Virus record (IMG/VR): IMGVR_UViG_3300009537_003722
Coordinates: 1-23,201 of that record
Reading direction: 5' to 3' (one strand)
Length of the DNA: 23,201 bases
Source of the DNA: a virus
The translations under genes and the position numbers were made by a program. Under the pieces are notes generated by a model. That model searched no databases. It saw only the letters and a program-made list of their open reading frames with translations, and was not told the DNA's origin. This document shows, piece by piece, positions 6,224 to 15,095 of the stretch. Within the stretch, counting starts at the first letter, position 1. Each line of letters starts with the position of its first letter.

Positions 6224-8725
6224 TTGGCTGCAAAATACAAATGCGCGTGTGGCAAAGCTGTTCGTAAAAAAGAGCAGTCTTGCCATTCGTGCAGGGTAGA
6301 GGGCGTATTGCGGTTTTACAATACGCCCGATCGATGCACTAGATGCCCGCTGCATTTGGGGTGTGCGACAAACTGCATGCGCGGTGTCGGGCCTTCTGAC
6401 GCACGAATCATGCTTGTCGGCGAGGCTGCGGGGGCGCACGAGGACGCCCGAGGCGTTCCATTCGTTGGCGAGGCAGGGAAGCTTCTGAATATGATTATCG
6501 AGGATATCGGTTGGGATCGAAGCTCTCTATTTCTGACTAACACGTGCAGATGCAGGCCGACTAACAATAGAACTCCAAAGGCGGCAGAGATCGAAGCGTG
6601 CTTGCCTTTCTTGGAGGAAGAGATATCACGCATCAAGCCGCGAGTCATCATAGCTTTGGGTGGGACGCCTTTAAAAGCGTTATTAAATCAGCGGAGGATT
6701 CTATCTGCGAGGGGTAATCCGCAGTGGTCAGCGGAATACAATGCACACGTGTTTCCCACGGTGCATCCAGCGTTTGTATTGAGGAATCCCAACTATTTCG
6801 ATGTTCTTAAGAGGGATTTGGAATCTGCTGATGTGCTATTGCGAACCGGTAGAATTGGGGATTGCTCTGATATAACGGTTAAGCATATTGATCGTCTTGA
6901 TGATGCGATCAATTACTTAGAGTCCCTTCTTTCTGTGAAAGAGTTTGCCCTCGATATTGAGACATATGGCAAGGACCCCTGGAAAAGTAAAGGGTTGTGC
7001 AGCATGGCATTCGCTTTGTCCGCTGTTGATGCGTGCGGAATTGATATCAGATTGTGGTCTCACGACGAGTCCGGTAAGCTCTTTTCGAAGTTAAAGTGCG
7101 TATTGGAATCTAGCGAGCGCTTAAAAATAATTCACAATTATCAATTTGAGTACAAAATGCTGCGTAAAATATGCGGTATTGGTATCGCTCCTCCTGTGTA
7201 CGACACTATAGTTGCGCATCATTTGTGTCATGAGGAATACCCCCATGATCTGGATTCTCTGGCTACATTACACTGCAATATGCCTAATTATAAGAATGCT
7301 TTTGGCGCTCTTACAAAGAATTACGCTAATATGGATGCGCCGACTACTGCTCAACTGCTGAATTATAACGGCTACGACGCTGTCGCCGCTTTCAGGTTGA
7401 GGTGTGTTCTGGATGGGTGGATGGTTAAGGAGAAAGTGGTGCATTTGTTTTGGGGGCTGTCTATGCCGCTGGCGCATACGCTTGCGCATGTTGTATACAC
7501 TGGCGTGCACGTAGACACGGATCGGATGCGGGAACTTGCGACAGGTTACAAGAAAAGGATTGATGTAGGAACACAGGCTGCTAGGATATTGGCAGGCAAT
7601 TCAGATTTTAACCCTGCCTCTCCGAAGGAACTTGCTGCGTATCTTTACGAGAATAAGGGGTATGCACCCTTGAAGAAATCTTCTAAAACAGGGGCTGCTA
7701 GCACAGATGAGGCATCATTAGATTATCTTGATGATAAATACAATGATCCGATGGTTCGGATAGTCAAGGCTATCCGAAAATCCAGTAAGCTTCGCGGTAC
7801 GTATTTAGTCGGGGATACAGATGATAGTGGTCTTATGCAGCACGTGGATAAAGATGGCCGCATACATGCCGATTATTTATTGCATGGAACTACTACAGGT
7901 AGAATTTCATCTCGGGGGCCTAATCTTCAAAATATACCGCGGGAATCCGAAATCCGATCCGTATTCACAGCATCTCAGGGGTATTATCTCGTAGATGCGG
8001 ATTATAGTCAGATTGAATTGCGTGTTTTAGCTTTTTATTCGCGTGATCCCGTGTTTCTTTCTATCTTCAGGGCGGGGAAAGACCCTCACTCATCCGTCGC
8101 GGTTGAATGCTTTGGTGCCGATCTGAATAATGTTGTAAAGGATCTGCGCGACGCTGCGAAGATTGTTAATTTTGGTATTGTTTATGGTATGGGCCCTGAA
8201 AGTCTGGCGGTGCTTATATCTAAAAAGCGAGGGAGATATTGTTCTATCGAAGAGGCTGACGAATATCGAAGGGCATATCTGGTAAAATTCGCGGCTGTTG
8301 ATAGATTCATGGAGCGCGTGAGATCAACAGCGTTGCAGGGAAAGGAGCTTGTCACTATATTTGGGAGGAAAAAGCGCTTTCCGTTCCTGGAACAGTGGTT
8401 GGCCGACAGATATAGATACAGTCAGGAATTGGGTAACGCTTTAAGGAGCGCACAGAACTTTTTGATACAATCTACTGCGGGAGACATATTGTCCGAAGCG
8501 ACTGTTCGTTTGGACAAAAGGTTGAAGCGGACTTGCTTAGACGCTCGAATTGTGTTAACTGTACATGATGAGCTTGTTACGGAATTTAGGAACACATATG
8601 ATAGGGATGAGGCGGCGGCTATTGTTCGATCCGAGATGGAGAACCCGCTGCGTTTTGGCAGTGCGCTGCCTTTTCCTGTTGAGGTTGAGTGTGTTAATGC
8701 CTGGAAACAGAAATTAGAGGTGTGA
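6224..8725 (+). CDS. uracil-DNA glycosylase / family A DNA polymerase fusion
   Basis: 833 residues from TTG 6224 behind GGGGG. Domain order: a small zinc ribbon (C7, C9, C20, C23); a family 4 uracil-DNA glycosylase (about 35-205) with GEAAGAHED (66-74), all four iron-sulfur cysteines (C38, C41, C110, C126) and HPAFVLRNP (181-189); a 3'-5' proofreading exonuclease with DIET (244-247), HNYQFE (304-309) and YNGYD (381-385); and the polymerase with DADYSQIELR (591-600), KIVNFGIVYG (646-655) and VHDE (780-783). Phage SPO1 polymerase is the known parallel with a glycosylase-like front domain. It copies phage DNA while possibly sensing or removing uracil. Oddity: the second exonuclease motif ends in Glu rather than the usual Asp. 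Confidence 0.93.
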   Translation: MAAKYKCACGKAVRKKEQSCHSCRVEGVLRFYNTPDRCTRCPLHLGCATNCMRGVGPSDARIMLVGEAAGAHEDARGVPFVGEAGKLLNMIIEDIGWDRSSLFLTNTCRCRPTNNRTPKAAEIEACLPFLEEEISRIKPRVIIALGGTPLKALLNQRRILSARGNPQWSAEYNAHVFPTVHPAFVLRNPNYFDVLKRDLESADVLLRTGRIGDCSDITVKHIDRLDDAINYLESLLSVKEFALDIETYGKDPWKSKGLCSMAFALSAVDACGIDIRLWSHDESGKLFSKLKCVLESSERLKIIHNYQFEYKMLRKICGIGIAPPVYDTIVAHHLCHEEYPHDLDSLATLHCNMPNYKNAFGALTKNYANMDAPTTAQLLNYNGYDAVAAFRLRCVLDGWMVKEKVVHLFWGLSMPLAHTLAHVVYTGVHVDTDRMRELATGYKKRIDVGTQAARILAGNSDFNPASPKELAAYLYENKGYAPLKKSSKTGAASTDEASLDYLDDKYNDPMVRIVKAIRKSSKLRGTYLVGDTDDSGLMQHVDKDGRIHADYLLHGTTTGRISSRGPNLQNIPRESEIRSVFTASQGYYLVDADYSQIELRVLAFYSRDPVFLSIFRAGKDPHSSVAVECFGADLNNVVKDLRDAAKIVNFGIVYGMGPESLAVLISKKRGRYCSIEEADEYRRAYLVKFAAVDRFMERVRSTALQGKELVTIFGRKKRFPFLEQWLADRYRYSQELGNALRSAQNFLIQSTAGDILSEATVRLDKRLKRTCLDARIVLTVHDELVTEFRNTYDRDEAAAIVRSEMENPLRFGSALPFPVEVECVNAWKQKLEV

Positions 8726-8726
8726 T

Positions 8727-9122
8727 ATGTCTATCAGAGACGATTTGAATTTTTCTCGTGAGACTGTGTTGGAGGATTTGCGCTCTGTATCTGCTCAATG
8801 TTATTATCATTCTATAACACTTGAGGGCGTGGATAAGGATTTGCGTGATGTCGAGCTTGCATTAGAGATATACGAGGCGGAATTGTCCGAGCGGTTAGAG
8901 GGCGAGTATAGAAAAACCGGTAGTTCCACAGAGTCCGGGTGTTCTAGGTATATAAAGCAGAAAGTCCCTCTGGATGCAAAATATCAGGAGTTGCGAAAAG
9001 TGATCTCTTTGACACGATATAGAAGGAATGTTGTTCGTGCTGCGCGGGATGGGTTCGCAATGAAGGGCGACATGTTGCGTAGTTTTATCAGTTACCTTAA
9101 GAAGGAGGTTGAAAGTTTATGA
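8727..9122 (+). CDS. helical unknown protein preceding the ssDNA-binding protein
   Basis: 131 residues, ATG 8727 with GAGG at 8717-8720. It is rich in charged helices, with likely coiled-coil stretches (about 35-60 and 85-131) and one cysteine pair too far apart for a zinc finger. The stop overlaps the ATG of the single-strand binding protein (ATGA at 9119-9122), so their production is coupled. Small helical proteins of this kind are often seen beside phage ssDNA-binding proteins, but the family cannot be named. A mediator that helps load RecA or the binding protein is a guess from context. Confidence 0.75.
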   Translation: MSIRDDLNFSRETVLEDLRSVSAQCYYHSITLEGVDKDLRDVELALEIYEAELSERLEGEYRKTGSSTESGCSRYIKQKVPLDAKYQELRKVISLTRYRRNVVRAARDGFAMKGDMLRSFISYLKKEVESL

Positions 9123-9961
9123 GTAAGGATTTAGCGATTATTGGCCTAAATGATAGGTGGGCATTAGATGCGGGCGCGGAGAAGGCGAAGCTTGAAAGTA
9201 TCCGCGCGATGCAGAATTCCTATTTGTATATGAAAAATGGGGATAATGAGGTGCGCATACTGCCTCCATATGATCCTGTCAAGCGTCTATGGTACAAGGA
9301 GTACGCGCTACACTTTGGCGTGTCTTCCGATAATTTACCTACGTTTTGCTTGGATAACTGGGGCGAGGCTTGTTTCATATGCGAACAGCAATTATCGCTA
9401 AAAGAGACCGGCGATAAGGATGCAGATTCTCTTAAGGCGACGAGACGAATTTACGTGAACGCCCTAGACATGAGTGATATAAAATCGGGCGTGCAGATAG
9501 CTGTTATGCCCGTGACAGTTTTAGAGAAGATATTGGAGTTCGTTACTGATCCGAAATGGGGAAATTTAATGCATCCTATATCAGGCAGGGCGTTCACGAT
9601 AACTAAGAGCGGGCAGGGGGTAAAAGGAACGAAATATGCCGTCAAGCCCTACCCGCATGCTTCCCCGATTCCTGATATGAAAGTGTTGGACAAGTTATAT
9701 AACCTCGAATCTGTGGGGCAGCGGGTGACATATGAACAGATGAAGGGCATTTTTAAGGGTAATATATCTGTAGGAAATGCTCTCGCGGGGGCTGTCTCAT
9801 CGGTTGAGGATTCCCCGCCGTTTGATATACCTGAGTCAGGCGTGTGCAGTGCGCCTGTGAGCGGAGATTGTCCTTTGGGCACTTTCGGCAAATTCGACAC
9901 GCGCAATTCCGAGTGCATCTCGGGATGCCCAAGTATCGATAAATGCGTGCAGGCGATGTGA
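9119..9961 (+). CDS. single-stranded DNA-binding protein, gp32-like
   Basis: 280 residues. A central OB-fold-type region is entered by NEVRILPPYDP and contains a zinc site H65-x11-C77-x7-C85-x2-C88, almost the spacing of the His/Cys zinc site in T4 gp32. The C-terminus ends in a second cysteine cluster (CISGCPSIDKC), common in phage ssDNA-binding proteins; the acidic tail of gp32 is not obvious. It would coat single strands during replication and recombination and work with the polymerase, RecA and nuclease encoded alongside. Start ATG 9119 overlaps the previous gene. Confidence 0.82.
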   Translation: MSKDLAIIGLNDRWALDAGAEKAKLESIRAMQNSYLYMKNGDNEVRILPPYDPVKRLWYKEYALHFGVSSDNLPTFCLDNWGEACFICEQQLSLKETGDKDADSLKATRRIYVNALDMSDIKSGVQIAVMPVTVLEKILEFVTDPKWGNLMHPISGRAFTITKSGQGVKGTKYAVKPYPHASPIPDMKVLDKLYNLESVGQRVTYEQMKGIFKGNISVGNALAGAVSSVEDSPPFDIPESGVCSAPVSGDCPLGTFGKFDTRNSECISGCPSIDKCVQAM

Positions 9962-9965
9962 CGAT

Positions 9966-11132
9966 ATGACTAAGGTAAAAGATGTTGATAATATCGTCGC
10001 AGATATCAAAAAGTCTTTCGCTGGGGAGGCATTAATGCCTCTCAGCGGCGGCTGTACTGCGGATATCGTTGGATTACCCTCTGGATCGCTGAAAGTTGAT
10101 CGGATATTGGGTATAGGAGGATTTCCTAAAGGCAGGATAATTGAGATATTCGGCTCCGAGGCTTCAGGGAAAACTACTTTGGCGCTTCAGGCAATTGCTG
10201 AGGTGCATAGAGAGGGCGGTATTGCTGCGTTCATAGACGCTGAGCACGCTTTGAGTAAGGCGTATGCGCGTGATATCGGTTGCAATCTGGAGCGCCTGCT
10301 ATTCAATCAGCCCTCGTGTGGTGAGAGCGCCATGGATTTAGCATATGCTATAGCAATTAGAGGCGGAGTTGATCTTATAGTGATTGACTCAGTTGCTGCG
10401 TTGACTCCCAAGAAAGCACTGGAAGGAGATTTGACCGACTCTGATATAGCGCTGCACGCTCGATTGATGTCCAGGGGTTTGGCTAAGGTAGCTGCTCCCG
10501 CCGCTAAATCAGGCACAACGATAATATTTGTTAATCAGACACGAAATAAAATTGCCGCTTGGGGTAATCCGGAAGAGGCTACAGGAGGTAAAGCCCTTAA
10601 GTTTTACTCTTCTGTACGGTTATCTGTACGGAGAGTGTCAGGCATTAAGGTCGGCGATAAGATTATTGGAAACAAGGTCGCTATTACAGCGGTGAAGAAC
10701 AAGGTTGCTCCTCCGCTGGAATCGTGCGAGGTTGATATTATTTTCGGTAAAGGCATTAACATTTGCGTTGAGATTGTCGAGTTGGGTGTGCAGTGTGGAT
10801 GTATAACAGTGTGTGACAATACAGCTAGGTTTAATGATGCCGAGGGTAATGTGGTAGTTGTTTCGGGCGTAGTGTGTAATGACGCCTTAATTAATTATCT
10901 AGTGTCACACCCTCAATATATACCCTGTTTGCACAAGTCGATTCTAGGGACCGCAAATAGCATTGCTGTAAAAGCCGATCATATAAATAATACTTTGGAC
11001 AGGTTGTTCTCGTCGGGGAGGTTGGTGGATAAGAAGTTTGGCAGGCTGCTTTTGGACGGCAAACACTCATTTACTCGGAAGGATGCAGCGGCATTTTTGA
11101 GAGATAATCCCTATATCTTGGAGGATAGTTAG
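9966..11132 (+). CDS. recA: RecA-family recombinase
   Basis: 388 residues. Bacterial-type RecA features are clear: Walker A GSEASGKTT (63-71), DAEHALS with catalytic Glu 93, Walker B LIVIDS (137-142), and the DNA-binding loop 2 region GNPEEATGG (200-208) followed by LKFYSSVRL. It forms filaments on single-stranded DNA and catalyses strand exchange. It resembles cellular RecA (about 350 residues) more than T4 UvsX, with an extra C-terminal stretch of ~40-60 residues of unknown role. The SD before ATG 9966 is weak (AGG at 9951-9953), so translation may depend on the preceding gene ending at 9961. Next comes the SbcD-like nuclease. Confidence 0.93.
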   Translation: MTKVKDVDNIVADIKKSFAGEALMPLSGGCTADIVGLPSGSLKVDRILGIGGFPKGRIIEIFGSEASGKTTLALQAIAEVHREGGIAAFIDAEHALSKAYARDIGCNLERLLFNQPSCGESAMDLAYAIAIRGGVDLIVIDSVAALTPKKALEGDLTDSDIALHARLMSRGLAKVAAPAAKSGTTIIFVNQTRNKIAAWGNPEEATGGKALKFYSSVRLSVRRVSGIKVGDKIIGNKVAITAVKNKVAPPLESCEVDIIFGKGINICVEIVELGVQCGCITVCDNTARFNDAEGNVVVVSGVVCNDALINYLVSHPQYIPCLHKSILGTANSIAVKADHINNTLDRLFSSGRLVDKKFGRLLLDGKHSFTRKDAAAFLRDNPYILEDS

Positions 11133-11133
11133 T

Positions 11134-12255
11134 ATGAAATTTCTTGCTTTCTCGGACTTACATGTTCACAAATGGAAGGACTTTTCGTCTGTAACGAGGG
11201 ACGGTCTGAGTTCGAGGGTTGTTGATGCATTAAACTGCGTTGATGAGGTCATTCAGTATGCTGTTAAACACGACATCAATACTGTCGTGTTTTTGGGTGA
11301 TATATTCGAAACTAAGGGTGTGGTTTCGATGGATGTGTTTAATCCCACATACAACAAGTTTGCGGAGTTCGGGTCTAAGGGGATCGATCTCATCATGGTT
11401 GTTGGAAATCACGACTTGGCTACCCGCACGCCATCTATACACGCTATGGAGGCATTCAAATCGATAGCTACAGTGATTGATCGCCCTCGAACCGTTAAGC
11501 ACAGAGACGGCGGCGTTTTCTTAGGAGCGCCATTTAGTTATAGTGCTAGTGCCCTGAGCGCCGATTTGGAGAAGCTTGTAGAGCTTAGGTCCTGCGAATT
11601 GGCGGGTATCCCATGTGTTCAGTTGCTTCACTGCGATTGTAACGCAGGTAAAACTGAGTTAGGATTTACGCTTTACAATGACATAGCCCCGTCGAGACTA
11701 CATTTCGATTCGTATGACTTAACACTGATGGGACACTATCATATGTTCCAGTGCGTGCACGCAAAGGGGTTTTATGTGGGCGCTCCATACGAGAGGCACA
11801 GCGGAGATGTGAATAGAGATGTACCGAAAGGTTTTTTGCTGATCGATGTCGAGGCTGATAAGCCTGCAACTATTCAGCACGTCGAGTCAAGCGCCCCGAA
11901 GATAGAAACGATAACACTGAACGAAGAGGGCAAAGTGGATTTTGGCAAGTCCACATGTACTGGGGATAACACTGCCGGAAAGTATGTGAAGCTTGTTGTG
12001 CCCGCAGGTGTGAATCCCGCAAGAAAGTTGACCCAGTCTGCGATTGCGGCCTCGGGGGCGCTTGGGGTTGAGATGATTGAGAGCAAGGTTATAGATCAAT
12101 CCGCCAGGATGGTTTTATCTCATGATGCGCCTATGGCAGATGTGATCAGAAAATTTATTCTGGATAGTCCTGAAGAGGTGCAGCAGCTTTTTGCCGATTT
12201 AGATAAGGAGAGGCTGATGAATATTGGCATAGAACTGTTGGAGGAAGCGGTATGA
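11134..12255 (+). CDS. sbcD: SbcD/Mre11-like nuclease subunit (gp47-like)
   Basis: 373 residues. Calcineurin-like metallophosphoesterase motifs are all present: SDLH (7-10), LGDIFE (54-59), GNHD (91-94), LLHCDCN (164-170) and MGHYH (199-203). With its ATPase partner encoded next it would form the Mre11-Rad50 type complex that resects ends and cuts hairpins, feeding single strands to RecA. SD GGAGG lies at 11120-11124. Its stop overlaps the start of the Rad50-like gene by 4 bases, as expected for subunits made in fixed ratio. The C-terminal ~150 residues are the variable capping region. Confidence 0.92.
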   Translation: MKFLAFSDLHVHKWKDFSSVTRDGLSSRVVDALNCVDEVIQYAVKHDINTVVFLGDIFETKGVVSMDVFNPTYNKFAEFGSKGIDLIMVVGNHDLATRTPSIHAMEAFKSIATVIDRPRTVKHRDGGVFLGAPFSYSASALSADLEKLVELRSCELAGIPCVQLLHCDCNAGKTELGFTLYNDIAPSRLHFDSYDLTLMGHYHMFQCVHAKGFYVGAPYERHSGDVNRDVPKGFLLIDVEADKPATIQHVESSAPKIETITLNEEGKVDFGKSTCTGDNTAGKYVKLVVPAGVNPARKLTQSAIAASGALGVEMIESKVIDQSARMVLSHDAPMADVIRKFILDSPEEVQQLFADLDKERLMNIGIELLEEAV

Positions 12256-14147
12256 TTTCTACTTTACGTCTAACGGAGATTCAGCTTAAGAATTTTCTCG
12301 GTTACGACACGGCATTCATATCATTCCCTGAAAAGGGTTTGTTAGGTATTGTCGGTACTAACGGCGCAGGCAAATCCGCTATATTTGACGCTATAACTTG
12401 GTGCTTATACGGCAGTACTATACGAAGTCGCAGCAGCAATGAAGGGGATGTGCTGGCTGACGACGTTGTCCGATCCGGTACGCGTAATTGCGAGGTGGTA
12501 TGCACATTTAATAATTTTAAGGTCACGCGTTCGCGTAAACTTCGGAAGACCGACCTGCGCTTGGAAATAGGAGGACAGGACGTCTCGCAATCCAGCATAT
12601 CCGCTAATCAGCACGTAATAAATAGTTTATTACGTGCTGATTACAGGATATTTCTTTTGACTGCACTATTTGGACAGGGATCGCTTAGGAAGTTTGTCTT
12701 TATGACTGACTCGGAGAAGAAGGAGCTTTTTGAGCGCATACTTGATTTAGGAACGCTTTCAGGGTTAGTTGATAGGGCTAAGTCAAAGTGGAAAGCGATG
12801 CAGGTGGAGGCGGCTAGCCTTTCAGGGAAAATTGGGGGTGTTGACGGCGAAATTGCTTTGTTGAATAGGGATATCGAATCCCTCTCCGCCCGACAGCGCT
12901 CGGAGGCGGATGTTACGGCAGAGAAGTTAGCCGATACAAAAAAGGCTATAAACGCTTTTGAGAAGGAGATGGAGGGTATAAGCGTTGCTGACACATCCGC
13001 TTTGTCAGTGCAGTTAAGCGCTCTTGATACTGCGCTGCAATCCCGCGAGCGTGCATATGCGGATTCCGAGGCCGAAGCGCGTAAAACGGAGTTGGACTTG
13101 AGTAAAAGACTTCATGATCTTGAGCAGGTAATCAAGCGTGCTAATAGTGATATACAAGCTCTTACAGCTAAGAGGAATAGTGTTTTATCGCTGGTTAGTG
13201 GCAGCTATTGTGAGGTTTGCGGGGCTGTTGTGACGCCTGAGAATAAGGGCGCTATACTTCAGAATATTGGGAAAGAGATCGCATCGATCCTTTCAGCGCT
13301 TCCCGACGCTAAGGCAGCGCGTGACGCCTGTTTGATTGATTTAGAGAGTGCGCTATCGGCTGCGGCGGACAGTTCCTCGGACATGCGATCTTTTAGGGAT
13401 AAAATAGGGTCCGCCCGTAAAGTTGTTCAGAATAGCATAAGTTTAAGCACTGAGAACTTAGCGCGAGTAAAAATATTGCAGGCCCGTATACTCGATTTAA
13501 ATAAGCAGTGTGCAAGCTTGACTGCCGCAAAAACTTATGACTCACTGATTAATGAGAAGAAGGGGACTCTTGCTATTTCTAATAATAGAAGGGTTGAGTT
13601 GGCGAGTAAATCGGCGGAAGTGCTGGACTCCATGCGATACTATGATTTTTGGTTGAAATATGGTGGTGATAAAGGGCTTAAATCGTATATGCTCGATAGT
13701 ATAGTGCCGTCGCTGAACAGAAGTGCCGTTAAATACTCTAACGATATAACAGGCGGCAAATACGAAGTGACATTTAGCACACAGAAGGTTGTTGGAGGCG
13801 TTCTTAAGGATAATTTCGATGTAACGTGCTCGATTAAGGGCGGGTCTGGTTCTATTTCCACCATGTCGGGCGGGGAGAGGCAGAGGCTGAATTTAATTGT
13901 CACAATGTGTCTTCAAGATTTAGTGGTGAGTTCCGCTAATTCGGAACTGCCCCTCAAAATATTTGATGAGCCTTTTGACGGCCTTGATCAGGAAGGGCAG
14001 GAGTACGTGTTTAATACTATACATGCAGAGGCGCAATCCCGTCTTGTCCTGTTCACGACGCATTTACTTGAGTATCAAGGATGTTTTGATGCTCTATACG
14101 TGGCCGAGAAGGTTAATGGTGTATCAGCTATAAGGAGGGAATTTTGA
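12252..14147 (+). CDS. sbcC: SbcC/Rad50-like ATPase subunit (gp46-like)
   Basis: 631 residues. An SMC-like layout is visible: Walker A GTNGAGKS (35-42), a long coiled coil (about 170-310), a zinc hook C320-EV-C323, a returning coiled coil (about 340-460), then the ABC signature SGGERQR (539-545) and Walker B FDEPFDGLD (571-579). It drives the SbcD-like nuclease with ATP. The coiled coil is short compared with E. coli SbcC (1048 residues), similar to T4 gp46 (about 560). The gene contains an 18-bp perfect inverted repeat at codons ~118-130. Its stop overlaps the TTG start of the resolvase gene. Confidence 0.93.
   Translation: MISTLRLTEIQLKNFLGYDTAFISFPEKGLLGIVGTNGAGKSAIFDAITWCLYGSTIRSRSSNEGDVLADDVVRSGTRNCEVVCTFNNFKVTRSRKLRKTDLRLEIGGQDVSQSSISANQHVINSLLRADYRIFLLTALFGQGSLRKFVFMTDSEKKELFERILDLGTLSGLVDRAKSKWKAMQVEAASLSGKIGGVDGEIALLNRDIESLSARQRSEADVTAEKLADTKKAINAFEKEMEGISVADTSALSVQLSALDTALQSRERAYADSEAEARKTELDLSKRLHDLEQVIKRANSDIQALTAKRNSVLSLVSGSYCEVCGAVVTPENKGAILQNIGKEIASILSALPDAKAARDACLIDLESALSAAADSSSDMRSFRDKIGSARKVVQNSISLSTENLARVKILQARILDLNKQCASLTAAKTYDSLINEKKGTLAISNNRRVELASKSAEVLDSMRYYDFWLKYGGDKGLKSYMLDSIVPSLNRSAVKYSNDITGGKYEVTFSTQKVVGGVLKDNFDVTCSIKGGSGSISTMSGGERQRLNLIVTMCLQDLVVSSANSELPLKIFDEPFDGLDQEGQEYVFNTIHAEAQSRLVLFTTHLLEYQGCFDALYVAEKVNGVSAIRREF
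12605..12643. repeat. perfect 18-bp inverted repeat with 3-base loop inside sbcC
   Basis: TAATCAGCACGTAATAAA (12605-12622) is the exact reverse complement of 12626-12643, separated by TAG. Seen directly. It would form a near-ideal hairpin in RNA or single-stranded DNA. There is no T tract, so it does not look like a terminator. It encodes part of the Rad50-like ATPase after the Walker A segment. Confidence 0.9.
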
Positions 14148-14692
14148 GGAACTTTTACATCGGAATCGATCCGGGCGCTCATGGCGCTATTGCTATGATA
14201 GATGACTACTTGAATGTTCCTGCACTTCTAGACTACGTATCTGTATCCTCGCTCAAGGATTTCGGCCTTTTAATAAATAGTTTCAGGGGCGATCCGAATA
14301 CCTCCTCTGCTTACGCTGGATTAGAGAATGTTTCTGCGTTCCCAAATCAAGGTGTGGTGTCTATGCACACGTTCGGGCGCATGGTGGGTGAATGGGAGGC
14401 GTTTCTTGTAATGATGGGGCTGCCGTACATAAGGGTGCGGCCCAAGGCATGGCAGGATGCGATATTAGGAGGTATTAGTTTCCCTCCGTCTCTTACATGT
14501 AAGAATAGCGACGATGTGAAATCCCGCAAGGTTCATACGGATCGCAGGAAGATAATAAAGGCGGCTAGTTTAGATTCTGCCCGAAACGTATTTCCTAAAG
14601 CGGAGTTGAACTTGGCTAAGCACTCTGATAGGGCGGACGCTCTGAATATAGCGCGCTATGTGAAGAGGCTTGTACACGAGGGGAAATTCTAA
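14144..14692 (+). CDS. ruvC: RuvC-like Holliday junction resolvase
   Basis: 182 residues from TTG 14144, with AAGGAGG (14132-14138) as SD. The RNase H-fold acid residues can be placed: D9 in GIDPGAHGA, E61 in GLENV, and D162/D165 in KHSDRADALNIA. The family cuts four-way junctions symmetrically, the last step after RecA-driven exchange, and in phages also trims branched DNA before packaging. It ends the recombination set and is tightly linked to it by start/stop overlap. Confidence 0.88.
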   Translation: MRNFYIGIDPGAHGAIAMIDDYLNVPALLDYVSVSSLKDFGLLINSFRGDPNTSSAYAGLENVSAFPNQGVVSMHTFGRMVGEWEAFLVMMGLPYIRVRPKAWQDAILGGISFPPSLTCKNSDDVKSRKVHTDRRKIIKAASLDSARNVFPKAELNLAKHSDRADALNIARYVKRLVHEGKF

Positions 14693-14712
14693 CTGCAATT
14701 TAGGAGGTAAAT

Positions 14713-14925
14713 ATGGATAAGCGTATTTTGAGGTCTGCTATAAAGAAGCTTGCGATGTTCTTATCGACTGAGAAAGGGCAGGCTTGTATATGCAGGGTCA
14801 TCGATGAGATGCAGGAGGGGCGCAAAAGTGAGGTTCAGGTTTCTGCTAAGACTAATCCCGCTTCATCGTCATATGCAGATCAGATTTCGGCGTCAGAGCG
14901 CTCTTCGCTTTTATGGGGTGGTTAA
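14713..14925 (+). CDS. small unknown protein
   Basis: 70 residues, ATG 14713 with AGGAGG (14702-14707). The N-terminal half looks helical with two close cysteines (CIC); the C-terminal half is serine-rich and probably disordered. No family recognised. First gene after the recombination block, 20 bases behind the resolvase. Confidence 0.65.
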   Translation: MDKRILRSAIKKLAMFLSTEKGQACICRVIDEMQEGRKSEVQVSAKTNPASSSYADQISASERSSLLWGG

Positions 14926-14942
14926 CTGCGAGGGAGGCGGAA

Positions 14943-15095
14943 TTGACTGTGTCTCAGAATCACGATTCAACAGGGGTTAAGCGTTTGATCGCAGCGTTCT
15001 GCCGTGTTAACGGGCTATCCACTCCGAGAGCCGATTTTACGGATCACTATATTAATCTTAGGGAAGGTGATATTATTGATGGTACAAGCTGGTGA
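14943..15095 (+). CDS. small unknown protein, TTG start preferred
   Basis: 50 residues from TTG 14943, which has an excellent GGGAGG (14932-14937) five bases upstream. An ATG at 14913 gives 60 residues but lacks an SD and overlaps the previous gene by 13 bases. The end overlaps the next gene by 17 bases. The sequence VKRLIAAFCRVNG suggests a short helix; no family is recognised. It may be a small regulatory or accessory phage peptide, or a fragment. Confidence 0.5.
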   Translation: MTVSQNHDSTGVKRLIAAFCRVNGLSTPRADFTDHYINLREGDIIDGTSW

